From positions 930,001 to 994,000 of the forward strand of contig JAGTWJ010000003.1 of assembly GCA_020064725.1 (NCBI GenBank): 64,000 bases of DNA. Reading direction: 5' to 3'. The notes under the pieces are model-generated. The model had not been told where the DNA came from. It saw nothing but the letters and a program-made list of their open reading frames with translations, and searched no databases. Position 1 is the first letter of the stretch, and each line of letters begins with the position of its first letter. Source of the DNA: Drechslerella dactyloides. Taxonomy: Eukaryota > Ascomycota > Orbiliomycetes > Orbiliales > Orbiliaceae. The translations under genes were made by a program, and so were the position numbers. Below, piece after piece: positions 13,301-24,183 of this stretch.

Positions 13301-14245
13301 TCTCAAAACATACATATATAACGCGCCAAGTAAACTGTAGCACTATCGCGAGAATATAGTGGTACAATTAAACGTAACACCGTTGTGCTTGATATGTCGT
13401 GGAGATCTCTCTGCCAGAGCTGAAGAACACCGGCACCTGGCAGCCGCGACTAGTGCTCTCTGGCGTCGCTTCGATAAACTGCTGACAGGGTTCTGTCGGT
13501 TTCGGCCCTTTGATTTCGGGGCCGTGAACTAGGCCGTTGGTATACGTCAGTTACAGCTCGCCAAGCTCGTCGATCATCAGGGCAAAAGTGACTTTTGATT
13601 AGTGAAGTAGGTGAGCTACTGTAGTGATAGATGGACCGGAATATATCTTACCTAGGAATGCTACAAGACTAATTCGATATGTTGCTCAATGAGGAAGGCA
13701 TCAATCCCGCAACCACTATTTGTGCTGGTGGCTTATTCTCTGCATCTGTGAGTACGGTGGCGTTGGGTAGCTCCCTCTTGGGCTTCATCGTCAATGTGCC
13801 TTGCATAGTTGGACACCGTTCGCCGTAGTTAGTTTGCTGTTGTCGTGGGCTTCATTTGCGCTTCGAACCCCCAGCTGGCAACGGGTCGTCCTCTATCGTT
13901 TGAAGTTTTGATGCCTCGTGGAATGGAGCTACCATAGAGATGATGAGGAAGGCGAGATGTATCTAGTCATGACGACTAGACTGACGACGAGGACCAAGAC
14001 CAAACATTCGCGGTTAGCTCGAAGTATATTGTGAATTCGATATTGAAGCCGTGAAAGTATCCATTTGACCCAGCCGCAGAATGCATTCGATTATGATTCC
14101 TGAGGAAATTCGTACAGTAGTTCTGATTTGAGTGCGGTTGTAACATAATGTTCTTTTAGGCTACATTCCTTCGCAGGCCCAAAAGGACGGCTGTCTGGTT
14201 CACGAGACAAGCTACATTCCCCGAATTGCCAAATCTTCACAGTGA

Positions 14246-14560
14246 ATGAATAATGTCAGAACATACACCATTACACACAAGGAAAGGTACTTACTGCTTG
14301 CTGGATGGTATATCATCTCTCCCGCGATTACCCAACCGATCCAACATCTTGATAGTTGAAAGGTCAATCGGCTCATCCCCCATTAGGACTAGTCTTTCCA
14401 CGGTGTCTTTGAACATCAGCCAAGGGAGGAGAGTCTCGAGCTCTCCAGTTGCAGCAGCTTCGTCAATGATTAAGAGGCATGGATTGAAAGATCTGAAATG
14501 CTGACGGTTCGCGTACAACATCCCAATCGTCGAGAACAGAATGTCCTGTTGACCGAAAAG
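14246..14560 (-). pseudogene. Relic of an SF1-type helicase
   Basis: On the minus strand the sequence reads DILFSTIGMLYANRQHF, then LLIIDEAAATGELETLLPW, then VERLVLMGDE. This is the order expected around helicase motifs Ia, II (DEAA) and III (GDE) of UPF1/DNA2-like superfamily 1 helicases. The frame is open for only about 85 codons and both sides dissolve into stops, with no start codon context or downstream motifs IV-VI. I infer an old fragment, probably from a mobile or telomere-linked helicase gene. A real exon of a heavily split gene is less likely. Confidence 0.55.
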
Positions 14561-14839
14561 TAGATGATGATAGCGAACATCTTAGAACGCTTGTTATAGT
14601 AACAAGACATCACATATGTGAAGCTCCAGCCCAGGGCCTCTCTTCATAATTGAAGCTAGGCGGATATACACAAGTCATGATCTTGTCAACATGTCAAATA
14701 GTATGAGATTTGGTGATACTGGTTTTATCCCATTTGAGCGTTGGTGATGTGTGAGATTTTATCTTGCGGTGTAGCCGTAAAAGTTGTCTCGCGGAAACTC
14801 CTGCTACGGGGTTTACGACTCAGATTCGGAGTCAAACGG

Positions 14840-15300
14840 ATATCGAGAGAGCTCGAGAGTGAGGATAATTGGCACCACAGCCATGAGGAGAATAACGACC
14901 GGGAAGATGACGAGAGCCGCTCGGGCAGCCAAAGCGCTCACCACGCGTTGTTTGCAGGCGAGGCTAGTCGACTCGGACGTCCATTCCAACACGTGCTTGA
15001 TCCCTAGTTCCTTCGCGCGGCGAGTAACATCTTGCCGTGTGCTGATGTACGGTTCTACAATGATCGATATTCCGTGCGCGCTTGCTGGTCGCGATCGCAG
15101 TCAACGCCGCGATGGTTTTTCCCGCGGCGCATGGCAAGACGATGAGGAGCGGAGACTGACTGAGCCTGAGGTGGCCAGGGCCGCTTCCCTCTGGTATACA
15201 ACCATGAGGATAACTATAGACAAGCTGCCGTGAAGATGAGACCTTCGAAACCGCAAAAGGCTTTTCAGTCCTCTGCGTAACGCATCAGGATGCATTTGGG
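14840..15300 (-). pseudogene. Relic of a RecQ-like SF2 helicase, frameshifted
   Basis: Minus-strand reading gives PLLIVLPCAAGKTIAALTAIA, which resembles motif I of RecQ-like helicases (usually PTGAGKS). One frame over it continues as ISIIVEPYISTRQDVTRRAK and ELGIKHVLEWTSES, which resembles motif Ia and the following strand of fungal RecQ-like helicases of the telomere/mobile-element class. The switch of frame between the two halves, the changed Walker A residues and stop codons beyond them mark it as broken. It lies about 300 bases from the SF1 relic, so both may come from one decayed element. Confidence 0.5.
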
Positions 15301-17109
15301 CTGGTACGCGCGAATGTCGACATGTCTTGAGGAATCGGCAGGAGACGACCGCTGAGGAGATGGGTTGCGGCGGTAGATACTCTCTGTACGCCCGGTCTAG
15401 TGTTAGTGTCTAGTATCGTGCCCTCCTATGAGGTGATCCAGGACGATTGAGAACATGATAAGTTACAGTCAAGGAGAGTATACGTACTTGCCTACCTAAG
15501 TAGGTATATATACTGGATAACATAACTGGTGCATGGTGATGATGCTTTCTTGATTGGTGATGGGGGTTTATGAAAGGAAGAGAAAGGGAGGATGTGGGAG
15601 GAAAGGGCCAGAAGATAGATATAGCGTCTGCATGCTTAGTAAGCACTAGCTGCCGGAAGAAACCAAAACACCAAGGAAGTGAGTAGGCAATAATAGATGA
15701 TTTTGACAGAATTTTGATGATCGAAAATCGGCGTGACTGATAAATATTCTACACAATAATTTGCGCTGATCAGCCCAGAATCAATGTCATATTTACAGCA
15801 GGCGATCTATACAGCTGATCGGCAGGACTTGAGGCTGTAATAAAATTCTTTGATGAGAACGTTCTCATTATTCAGGACTACTTATATACTGAAAATATGT
15901 CTAATGTGATAGTGTAGCCACCTATCGCGTCTAGCTGAAAGTGGATCTGTAGCTTTGGTTACACGAGGCTAGGATCGAATTGTTGCAATTTGCCTCAGGC
16001 AACGCGCAAGATGTGACGCCTGAGAAGATTCCATGCACGTTTTCTTGAGGTTTGCAACCAACCCAGTAGCCACCTGGAAAATTGCCCCTATGATATTAAT
16101 TGCGCCTCGCCTGGCATTCAGCAAAGCTGGCGGAGCAGATGTCCTAATCTCGATTGGCAATACTGTCGTTGTCTTAGCGAATGCTAAGATATATGACTGT
16201 AGGCTGCCACTTTGGCGTCTGCAGTAGAGTGGCACAGCAGGACACGACCATGGTCAGAGCCATATCGATTAAGCGCACAAAGCAGCGGATCCACACACCC
16301 CAAAACGCTTTCCGGTAGTACAAACTGTTCTGAACGGCCTGGCGCAAACAGCTGACTATTATTAGTGTGCCCATAGAGTTGACAAGCGAGGCTCACGATC
16401 GTTTTGGACAAATTTAAATCCCCAGAATGATATTCGAAACATTGCTCGTTGCTTTGCCGCGTACCAAGGCAGGACTTTGATGGTATTGGTAGAATCATGA
16501 AAGGCACGGAGCCAATGGAGCTATAATCAGCGGCCTGGGGTCAATGCAAGGCACTTCTAGCCCAGTCACCGATGGAGTCAGAAGCTCGCCCCGCGCACGG
16601 CATGAAAACGACTATAAGCGACTTACCTAAATTTGGCAAAAACTCTAGGGATGGAGGTCATGAAAAGTCGATTGCTGCTATTGATTTTTCTATAAAGGCC
16701 GCCTGTTCGAGCCTGCTCGTAATGATACTTCTGCATCCACTACGAATCAGCTGCAAAGTATATATAGCAGTCAAACCTTCCCTACGATCAGAACATAATT
16801 ATCGTTGATCTCATAGCCAAACTCGATCCGTCTCGCTTCTATGCCTTTCGCGAACGAGACCGATACCACTACTTTATCCTTTCCAGATAACACAGATCCA
16901 TACAACCTTGTACCCGAGCTATTTCCACGCCGTTTGAACATCAGCCCAATCGGTTGCGTACTCATCTTCCTCACCTTTTTCTGCTACCAATTCGAGTGTG
17001 TTCTTCCACAAGCTTAAATAATCTGTGCGTAAAGTTCCGTTGAACGCAACCTCGAAAAGGAAAAGAACGAAAGAAAGGAAGAACCTCAAGAACATACACT
17101 ATACCAAAC
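15301..17109. other. Region between helicase relics and first GTPase gene
   Basis: Mostly without supported genes. Minus-strand frames at 15969-16507 have a mixed look and may be further decayed coding sequence, but no motif is readable. The last 130 bases before 17110 form the promoter and leader of the GTPase gene. Confidence 0.4.
16771..16974 (-). CDS. Short hypothetical ORF divergent from the GTPase gene
   Basis: A 67-codon frame with coding-like composition (MFKRRGNSSGTRLYG early, FGYEINDNYVLIVGKV at the end). It starts 135 bases from the oppositely directed GTPase gene. I do not recognise it. It could be a first exon, since a GT follows its last lysine codon, or a fragment of a lost gene. 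No signal peptide or membrane segment is visible. Low confidence. Confidence 0.25.
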   Translation of the reverse strand: MRKMSTQPIGLMFKRRGNSSGTRLYGSVLSGKDKVVVSVSFAKGIEARRIEFGYEINDNYVLIVGKV

Positions 17110-18233
17110 ATGACTTCGAACCGAGACCTCTTGTCCCTTCGGGTCGCTAGTGCATTTGACCGTGGAGAGGCACCCGATATCAAGAAGTTGTTGGGGTCAT
17201 TTTTCAAGGGCCAACCCACTATCATAGCCGTGATGGGAACGACTGGTGTTGGTAAAAGCACTTTCATCCGGTACGCCACTGGTGACAATCTCATTAAGGT
17301 CGGCAATGATCTTACTTCTTGTAAGTTACCGCATCTATATCTCTCCATTTATAATCCTTTCCCCTTCATTATAAACATATATACTCTTAAGATTGTGAGC
17401 TGGGTGTTAATATATATTTTAACGTCGGAAATTGTACAGACACTCAATCCGCGAAGCTCTTCCGGGTCCCCAACACTGACATAGTTCTGATGGACACCCC
17501 TGGTTTCGATGACACATACAAAAATGACGTCGACATCCTCGAGAGCATCGCAAATGGTCTGAAAGAATGCTTCACCTACGATTGCAAAGTCTCCGGTGTC
17601 ATATACATACACGCAATCACCGAGCCACGCATGAAGCGCACAGCCGTCAAGAACCTTAGCCTCTTCAGAAAAATCGTTGGGCTCAACAACATGGACAAAT
17701 GCTGCCTCGTCACCACGAAGTGGTCCAAGCAACCGGTTATGCAATCGATCGCGCACGAGGAGCAATTGAAGACCACCTCAGCATTCTGGGCCCCGCTTTT
17801 GGAAAGGGGTGCACAAGTCGCCCGGTTCAGAGACAACAAAGAATCTGCAATGGAGATAGTTAATCAGCTTGCAGACTCCCGGCAGTTCATCCCTCAGCTC
17901 ACTCAGGAGTTCGTCATAGACCAGAAACCACTCGTGAATACTGCTGCGGGACAAGAAGTCAATGACAACCTTGAAGACCTCAAACGTGCGCATGAAAAGG
18001 AAATTCTTGAGATGCGTGAGCTGCACGACGAGGCTATTCAGAATAAAGACCTGGAACTTGCCAATATGATGGCTAAGGAGAGGGCAGAATTTGAACGCAA
18101 GCTGCAGAAGACCGAGCAACAGATCGCCAGAATGCAAAATCAGAACCGGGGCCCCGAATTCAATCCTCTCAACTTGCTTCTGAATCTAATGATGGGGTAT
18201 GTCGGAGCGGGCTTCTCACGGCGATTTCAATGA
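17110..18233 (+). CDS. AIG1/GIMAP-like GTPase, copy 1
   Basis: A P-loop GTPase of the TRAFAC class that resembles the AIG1/septin-like fungal G proteins. The cellular role is unknown. Two exons, 17110-17320 and 17440-18233, join in frame to 334 residues. Walker A is GTTGVGKST at residues 43-51. The G3 motif is DTPGFDD at 89-95. A TTKW segment after CCLV probably takes the G4 place. The intron falls just after the switch-I region (VGNDLTS). From about residue 235 a long charged helix follows (EEDLKRAHEKEILEMRELHD-like, then ERKLQKTEQQIARMQNQN), which looks like a coiled coil. The end (LLLNLMMGYVGAGFSRRF) is hydrophobic then basic, possibly membrane-associating. The next gene but one element is a paralogue with the same intron position. 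Function as an immune or membrane-remodelling GTPase is only an analogy. Confidence 0.85.
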
Positions 18234-18278
18234 CAGTTGATATGAGACGATTTTTGTTCGCCGTCGAACGCGTAGATA

Positions 18279-18412
18279 TAGTTTTCCATTAGTCTAGTAA
18301 CGAGACGGATGCTGGGCCGCTAAAAGAAATGCGTGAGCTTCGCTCACAAAGCGGGAGCCTGCACGTTTCTTAGTGAACTCACACCCGTCTGGCTTCTAGA
18401 CTAGTTTTCCAT
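18279..18412. mobile_element. Small fold-back (MITE-like) element with 11-base flanking repeats
   Basis: An 11-base direct repeat, TAGTTTTCCAT, occurs at 18279-18289 and 18402-18412. The 112 bases between them carry imperfect terminal inverted repeats: GTCTAGTAACGAGACGGATG from 18292 matches the complement of the end at 18401 in 16 of 20 positions. A second internal hairpin (GTGAGC TTC GCTCAC) lies inside. Short length, inverted ends and flanking duplication fit a non-autonomous transposon, just after the first GTPase gene. It could also be a plain structured 3' element, but the flanking duplication argues for insertion. Confidence 0.6.
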
Positions 18413-19848
18413 GTAGCTATCGGGGAAAATTTGGTTGTTCTGTTTCTAAACACTTATTCCATCTAGAGATTTTGAAATCCAGCAGGGGAACAAGAAACTC
18501 GGCATGAAAGACGTTTGGCCAGTGTTGCTTGTTGGGTTTCGCCAGATCTGTGATTCCGCTCGACATAGCACCTTGATATCCGTGTATCATACACATTGAA
18601 CTAGACATGCTAAACTTTACTAGATAACCAAACCTGACTTGCATTAACTCTCCGAAACGTAAGATAGTGTATCGATCTCCTATATCGTCGACGTATAGTA
18701 GTAAGTGCCTGTCTTGCCGGCTTGGATCATGGATGCATGGGGCAGAGAAACGTCAGCTTCACCTGTCAGATACTTAATTGGACGCCTGATATAATGGCTT
18801 AACGGAAAGGTATTGCGGGTCGTCATGAGTTGGACGGCTCGGGATGACACAGAATAATGTATACAAGTCAGTGGGGTCCCAATATCTGTTGATAATAGTG
18901 ACATATATTAGACCCTGTTGCTGCCTGCATAGAGATTTTTGGGAACATGTTGGCTCTATGTGTTTCTTCGCGCGGGGTGGTCCACAATCATCTGGCCCCG
19001 CGATCATATGCACTATCGTCCAAGTGACGCGAAGAGTTCTAAAAAAAAAAAAGAAAAATAGGTAAATGCTCGCAGACTCGAGCTTGGACAGTGCAAATGA
19101 AGTTTGATGCATGCGTGCGGTCAGTCTACTACTGCATCGTAATTATGGATTATCATTGCTACCTTTGCATCGTGACATCGATCCTAATCTATGATATATT
19201 GTTAGAAAATGATATTGCATGGTGAGGTGCATGCTAACAGTATCGAGAGGTGTGAAATGAGATGAGTTCCAAGGATGCACACCTAGAGCATTTTTCCTAG
19301 GTCTAGGTGGCACAGGCGACGTGAGTGCCAATTGAAATTATACCTAGTAGGCTGCCGCGTATGCATTGTTCAGCTCTGATAGGTTTGACAGTTTTTTTGC
19401 CTCCCGGCTTTACTGAGTCCGGGAGGCAATGTACCGAGATACATGTGCATATGCCCTGGAGAGGCACAGCTGTACATAGAGCACCTCCTCCTTCAGCTGC
19501 ATATGCGTTTTTGTACAGCTGCGTGCAGCCAAAACTTCAGGCAAGATAAGTCAATACTACAGCGCCTGGCATCGAGGCTAAAGTCAACATGCATTTTATT
19601 GGATGCAACGCACAGCCTTGAAGTTAACTGTTTACGAGCGAGTAAAGAATCCGACATCTATAAGAGAGGTCAATCCTTCTAGAGAATCCCTAAAGAACGC
19701 TCCGACATCCCCTCAACTTCCATATCTTCTCGTGATCCCCAGGCTTTGATATCTTACCAGATATTGCCGTTCTCTTCCATCGATCTATACTTCTCGGGCC
19801 TTTGTTTTAAACCGCTACTAACAACCACTAAACTAACCGCATGCCAAC
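18413..19848. other. Spacer between the two GTPase genes
   Basis: About 1.4 kb with no supported gene. It contains an A-rich run near 19040 and a strong hairpin at 19397-19429. The last 150 bases are the likely promoter and leader of the second GTPase gene. Confidence 0.5.
19397..19429. other. Perfect 11-bp inverted repeat (hairpin)
   Basis: The arms TTGCCTCCCGG (19397-19407) and CCGGGAGGCAA (19419-19429) pair perfectly around an 11-base loop and follow a run of seven T. It is about 420 bases upstream of the second GTPase gene. It may be a piece of another fold-back element or a protein-binding palindrome. Confidence 0.7.
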
Positions 19849-21083
19849 ATGAAAGACGTGGCAAAGGCTAAAGGTCAAACGAGACTACCCTCTCCCAGTG
19901 AGGAATCGACACCATATTCGAAGAGACAAAAGGCTACCACAGCGGATGGCCACCCCTTCATAGCGTTGGTAACAGGACCTACAGGAGCCGGTAAAAGCAC
20001 TCTTGTTCAGATTGCAACTGGCGATACGGACATTCGGGTCGGGAACAGTCTTCGATCTTGTATGTCGCAATTCAATTTAGGTTCTCAAATGTTAACGCAT
20101 ACAGTCCGCGAAGAAGACTAATGATTGTACCCAATATGGCAGGCACCAAAGATACTGGACTGTATCCAATTCCGGGGACAAATATCTACCTGATGGACAC
20201 GCCTGGATTTGACGATACGGTCATGTCTGATGCCACTATCCTTGAGAAAATTGGAGCGTCCTTGTTGGGTCTGGGCGAGACATGCAAGATATCTTGTATT
20301 CTCTACCTTCATCCGATCACGGAGGCACGGATGACGCGTACCGCTTTAAAGAACCTAAGGTTATTTAAAAAGATCGTCGGCGCTGAGAACATGTCGAAGT
20401 GCTGTCTGGTTACTACAAAATGGTCAAAGGAAGATGCGACCTTGGCCGACGCTCGCGAGATTGAGCTTAAAGAAGATGAACAGTTTTGGAAACCGCTTCT
20501 AGACAAGGGCGCTCATATGGCTCGCTTCAGCGACTCGAAACAGTCAGTATTGGACATTCTCGACTCACTAGGAGTTAGCGGCAGTCAAGGATTCAGACCC
20601 AAGCTAGTAGAAGAGCTTAGCCATGGGATACCCCTTGAGCAGACAGCAGCTGGGAAAGAGGTTAGCGGCAGTATCGAAGAGATTACAGCTAAACTAGGAA
20701 AAGAAAAAGCGGACCTCCAAAGAGAGTACGATGAGGCTATTGGAGAAGGGAATGAGGAGATGGCTGCTATCATTTCGAAAGAACAGACTAAACATGAGGA
20801 GCAGTTAGAGGGAGCTGACCAAGCGCGTAAGTTGCTTACGATGGGCGTGACAGAAGATTCGGTGCGGAGGAGGATGCGGCAATGGAGCACCCTTCTTGGA
20901 CTGCCGTGTACTGTTGCCGCGATTGCAGCTGTTTCTTTGACGGCAACGGCTATCAAGGTTGGTGCTGAAGCCGCTGCAAGCCTTCGGGTTCCTGGGGCAG
21001 CGACTGTAGCAGCGAAGGCCGGAGAAGTGATACAGGCTGGCGCTGATGTATTGGGCGACGCTGTTCGAGGGTTGAGCTCATGA
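19849..21083 (+). CDS. AIG1/GIMAP-like GTPase, copy 2, with hydrophobic tail
   Basis: Paralogue of the GTPase at 17.1 kb. Two exons, 19849-20059 and 20143-21083, join to 383 residues. Walker A is GPTGAGKST at residues 43-51 and G3 is DTPGFDD at 89-95, the very same residue numbers as in copy 1. The intron sits at the same codon and phase after VGNSLRS. Conserved blocks shared with copy 1 include ILYLHPITEARMTRTALKNL and KCCLVTTKWSK. A coiled-coil-like charged stretch (EEITAKLGKEKADLQREYDE) follows at about residues 260-310. The tail has an Ala/Val-rich hydrophobic helix (TVAAIAAVSLTATAIKVGA), likely membrane-binding. The different tails suggest the two copies act at different membranes or form heteromers. 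That is inference. Confidence 0.86.
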
Positions 21084-21986
21084 AGTCACCGATCGATATT
21101 CTCTGCAAACTTCGGTCGAGAAGCCAGTTCATGATCTGAAGTGCTAGCAAATCACAGCCTGGTTTATAAATTAATGAGATTATTGTTGATCCATTATGTA
21201 TACTGAAGACATACATTGTGGGAAATACACCCCTATAGCTAGCCTTCGTACGCTTTTATCTGTTTCGCGAGTTCCACGGTGACTATATCAATACTTAGAC
21301 GATCAATGGCATATGCTACCGCAAAATCCGCACCGCAACATCCGAAAAAGAAAGAAGAAAAAAAGGAATTCCTCGCCAATGATCAGGAGATCAGTCGGGT
21401 AGTGTGACAGTGCATTTATGGAAGAGAACTTTAATATCTTGGTATATGTTGAGATATATCAGTCTTCCAAGGGCTCTAGTTAGAAAACAGACTAGGGGCT
21501 CCACACAAATCCATGCAAATTAATTTATTTTATTTTGGGGACACACCTATTTAAATGCTGCCAATGCATCCTCATAAGTCAAGAGATGCTGCTATCCCAA
21601 GCTACAAGCTGCTTCTAGGATATCATATGCAGCACACTTCCATGAACAGGCCCAGGGTCTTGGAAGTCTTCCCCAGCTGTACAGCTGTGTTAAAATGCTA
21701 CACAGTTAGATTTTGTGAGCTCTACACATATGCGTCACCGCTATATATACTTGACTATCTGGTATACAGTAATTTACTCTGCAGCACCCCGAATTATTCT
21801 AAAAGTTCAGCAACCATCAGATCGATTGTGCATTCGAAGTATTGCATATAGTTTATCGAGTAGCATCAATGCTGCCTATCCCTTCTAATACTACCGATTG
21901 CAATCCGTAATTTTTCGAAGCTTTCAACTTTGAGCAAAGACGTCACTACTTCGCAACAGAAATGTCGCGCTTTTCTCGACCCGCAC
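21084..21986. other. Convergent spacer, nothing recognised
   Basis: Joins the 3' ends of the second GTPase gene and the first beta-rich gene. It has an AT-rich patch near 21518-21538 and no frame with coding character. Confidence 0.5.
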
Positions 21987-22997
21987 TTAAAGACCCTGAA
22001 GTTGTCGTAGCCTTTTAACACCCCGCTGGAGAGGCAGGTCGTTAGGGTCAACTGGGTCCATCTGTACCAGCTTGCCATTTCGCAAATGGTGCAGCCATAC
22101 ATCATTTTCACCTGGCACACATGACACCTCTGTCGAAAATTCTCCATACGTAAACAATCCTTCATCCAGAATTGAGCCCGTCGTCGGTAACAGGTTTAAA
22201 CCAGAAACGTGCCACGTGTCCGACGGGATGATATTGAAATAGTGGTTGGGTTCCGGTTCGAAGATCGCGATTGGCGATATCTGTTTACCCGCTGCCGTGC
22301 ATGTAAGAATCGTTTCTGAAGGCGACGGTCTCACTTCTGCACCTATGCCGACGAATATTCTATCTATATATCACTACTGTTAGAATATTTGGGATTAAAC
22401 GACGACTATGACTAGTCGACCGACTCTATCTGTCGTAGACTTCTTCATACCGTTCGATGGAAAATTAAAATCGGTCCCTGTGATAACACTAAATCCCTTA
22501 CGAGGAACCCCCAATAATGCAGAATCAGCGGCAACCAGTTTTGGCATTCCGCCATCTACCACCAATCTTAACACCTGTCCCTCTGTACCCGCATCCAAGT
22601 CTGTAAGTTCCACGGGTATGTAATCCATCACACGGATCGGAGAACTCGGTATTGGCCGCACCCCCAATCTCCCACAGATAGCGTAATAGCTATTCGAAAA
22701 CCTGAACTTGTACGTATTATCCTGCTGGACTAGAGCGTTCGTGCTGAAAACCGTGCTCAGGATATCCTTTTCCGGCGCATTGGAGATTGGTGGCTTCGCG
22801 CCGAAGAGAGTGTAACACTGGTTCGCATGGGAAACGTTTTTGACGGTTATTTGGTGGAAGTATTCCTGATGGTCATGGTCATTATGATCGCGATTCGAGA
22901 GAGAGCGAGCGCCAGCAGCGACGAGCTCACCACTCACTGTAGGCTGAGCAATTGCGAGGGCGGAACTCGAAGTCTCGGCTACTTCATTTACCATCAC
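21987..22997 (-). CDS. Beta-rich protein of unknown function, copy 1
   Basis: I do not know a function for this family. Two exons, 22997-22451 and 22363-21987, join in frame to 307 residues. The first 50 residues are a variable leader (Ala/Ser-rich, then HNDHDHQEYFHQ). A region rich in short strands follows: ITVKNVSHANQCYTLFGAKP, then STVFSTN, then YYAICGRLG. After the intron come VGIGAEVR, SPIAIFEPEPNHYFNIIP and a 60-residue tail not shared with copy 2. There is no signal peptide or membrane helix, so a cytosolic protein is likely. The neighbouring gene at 23.4-24.2 kb is clearly homologous and keeps the intron at the same place (after PSN/PTN, phase 1). Confidence 0.82.
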
Positions 22998-23386
22998 TAG
23001 CTGGTTGTTTAGAGAAAGTCGCCGGGTGTAGAGAATTATTATTATATATTGTTATGAATGATATTTTGAAGGGACGAAACTTATTTTCACATCTATTTCT
23101 ACGACACAGGAATCGAATGGGGAGTTAAGATGTATTTAAAAGGAGGTTTGTATTGGAGTACTATAATAAACCTTCAGCCGCAGAACAATTAACACAGATC
23201 AACACAGGGCTGTACATTCGTGGGTTGCATGCTACCAAACAAAAGTTCAACGACATGCATAGAAATCAAGTCTGAAAAGCTAGGAGATAACAGGGCGTCT
23301 TCTAAACAGTTCTGTTTCTACGTGTTGAAGAAATTTGGACACAGTTTTCCCAGAAAGCCACAGACTATCCCATTGTTGGCGCCTTT
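22998..23386. promoter_or_regulatory. Promoter region of beta-rich copy 1
   Basis: A 389-base spacer between two genes read in the same direction. It must hold the end of copy 2 and the promoter of copy 1. TATATT-like sequence lies near 23043. No known binding site was recognised. Confidence 0.4.
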
Positions 23387-24183
23387 TTAAGAAGAGGGGT
23401 GGAAAGCATTATCGGAGGCGTAGTCAACAACGATGGAGGTGGCACCGTCCTTGAACTCGACAGTATAATATGTTGGGATGGTCTTGACATCGATAATATC
23501 ACCAGCTTGGTAGTCGCCGGCGGGAGCGACGTAGAATTTGGTGATCGGGAAAATGTTGTAGGTCTTGTTTGGCTTGGCCTTGAAGATCGCGAGCGGCTGA
23601 ACTGAGCCGCTGTCCATAGCTCCGACGCCGATTGAAAAGTTATCTGATTTGAAAAATTAGAGTGTTAGAGAAAGTACTTTTGTGTTCATAGATTTCAGAG
23701 GTATTGCTCTCTAAAGCCAAGGCGAACCCCGCCGTCGAAAGAAGTAAACTTACTGTTCGTGGGGTAGCTCCAGCTTGGCCCAGTAGTAGTCGTCATAACA
23801 AACCCTCCAGCCGGAGTATTAGCTGTGGCAGCCTTGACTGCCGGCTGAAGATCGCCACCTTGGTTGCTTTGGTCATAAGTAACATTGACGATATCAGCAT
23901 TCTGAGTATAGGTTCCAATGTTGACCTCCTGATAATCTGATGTAGTGACATTGGTACCAGCACCGAGGGGCTTCTTAGAAGTCAGGCAGATAGCGTAGGT
24001 CTTCCTCTCAATCTTGAAGATAGCAGTCCCGTGGCCATCATTATTAGCGGGGTCAGATAGCTGGAAAACGTTGGTGTAGATGGTGCTGTTATCATTGGGG
24101 TCGACCTTTGGCGGCTCAGTGAAGAGAATGAAGGCAGTCCTGTCTGCGGACAAGTTTCTAACGGTCAAGCTGTATTGAACCAT
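23387..24183 (-). CDS. Beta-rich protein of unknown function, copy 2
   Basis: Paralogue of the gene at 22.0 kb, shorter at both ends. Two exons, 24183-23754 and 23643-23387, join to 228 residues. It begins directly with the shared core: YSLTVRNLSADRTAFILFTE, then TIYTNVFQLSDP, then KTYAICLTSKKPLG. The second exon carries NNFSIGVGAMDSGSVQPLAI, FKAKPNKTYNIFPITKFYV and a strand-rich end. The pattern of alternating strands and turns suggests a single all-beta domain that uses both exons. There is no signal peptide, so it should be cytosolic. Its upstream side faces the transglutaminase-like gene across 2.3 kb. Confidence 0.83.

Larger units (their letters stand above)
6426..14245. other. Long intergenic region rich in simple repeats, no supported gene
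   Basis: About 7.8 kb upstream of the cyclin gene. Frames of 60-240 codons occur on both strands but overlap each other and have the composition of GC-rich or repeat-driven noise. The first part (about 6.4-9.4 kb) contains many short tandem arrays and could include a long 5' leader and promoter for the cyclin gene, with a TATATA-like sequence near 9200. The second part (9.4-14.2 kb) shows GCATGC-type and ATTC-type repeats. Nothing in it matches a protein family I know. Confidence 0.45.
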
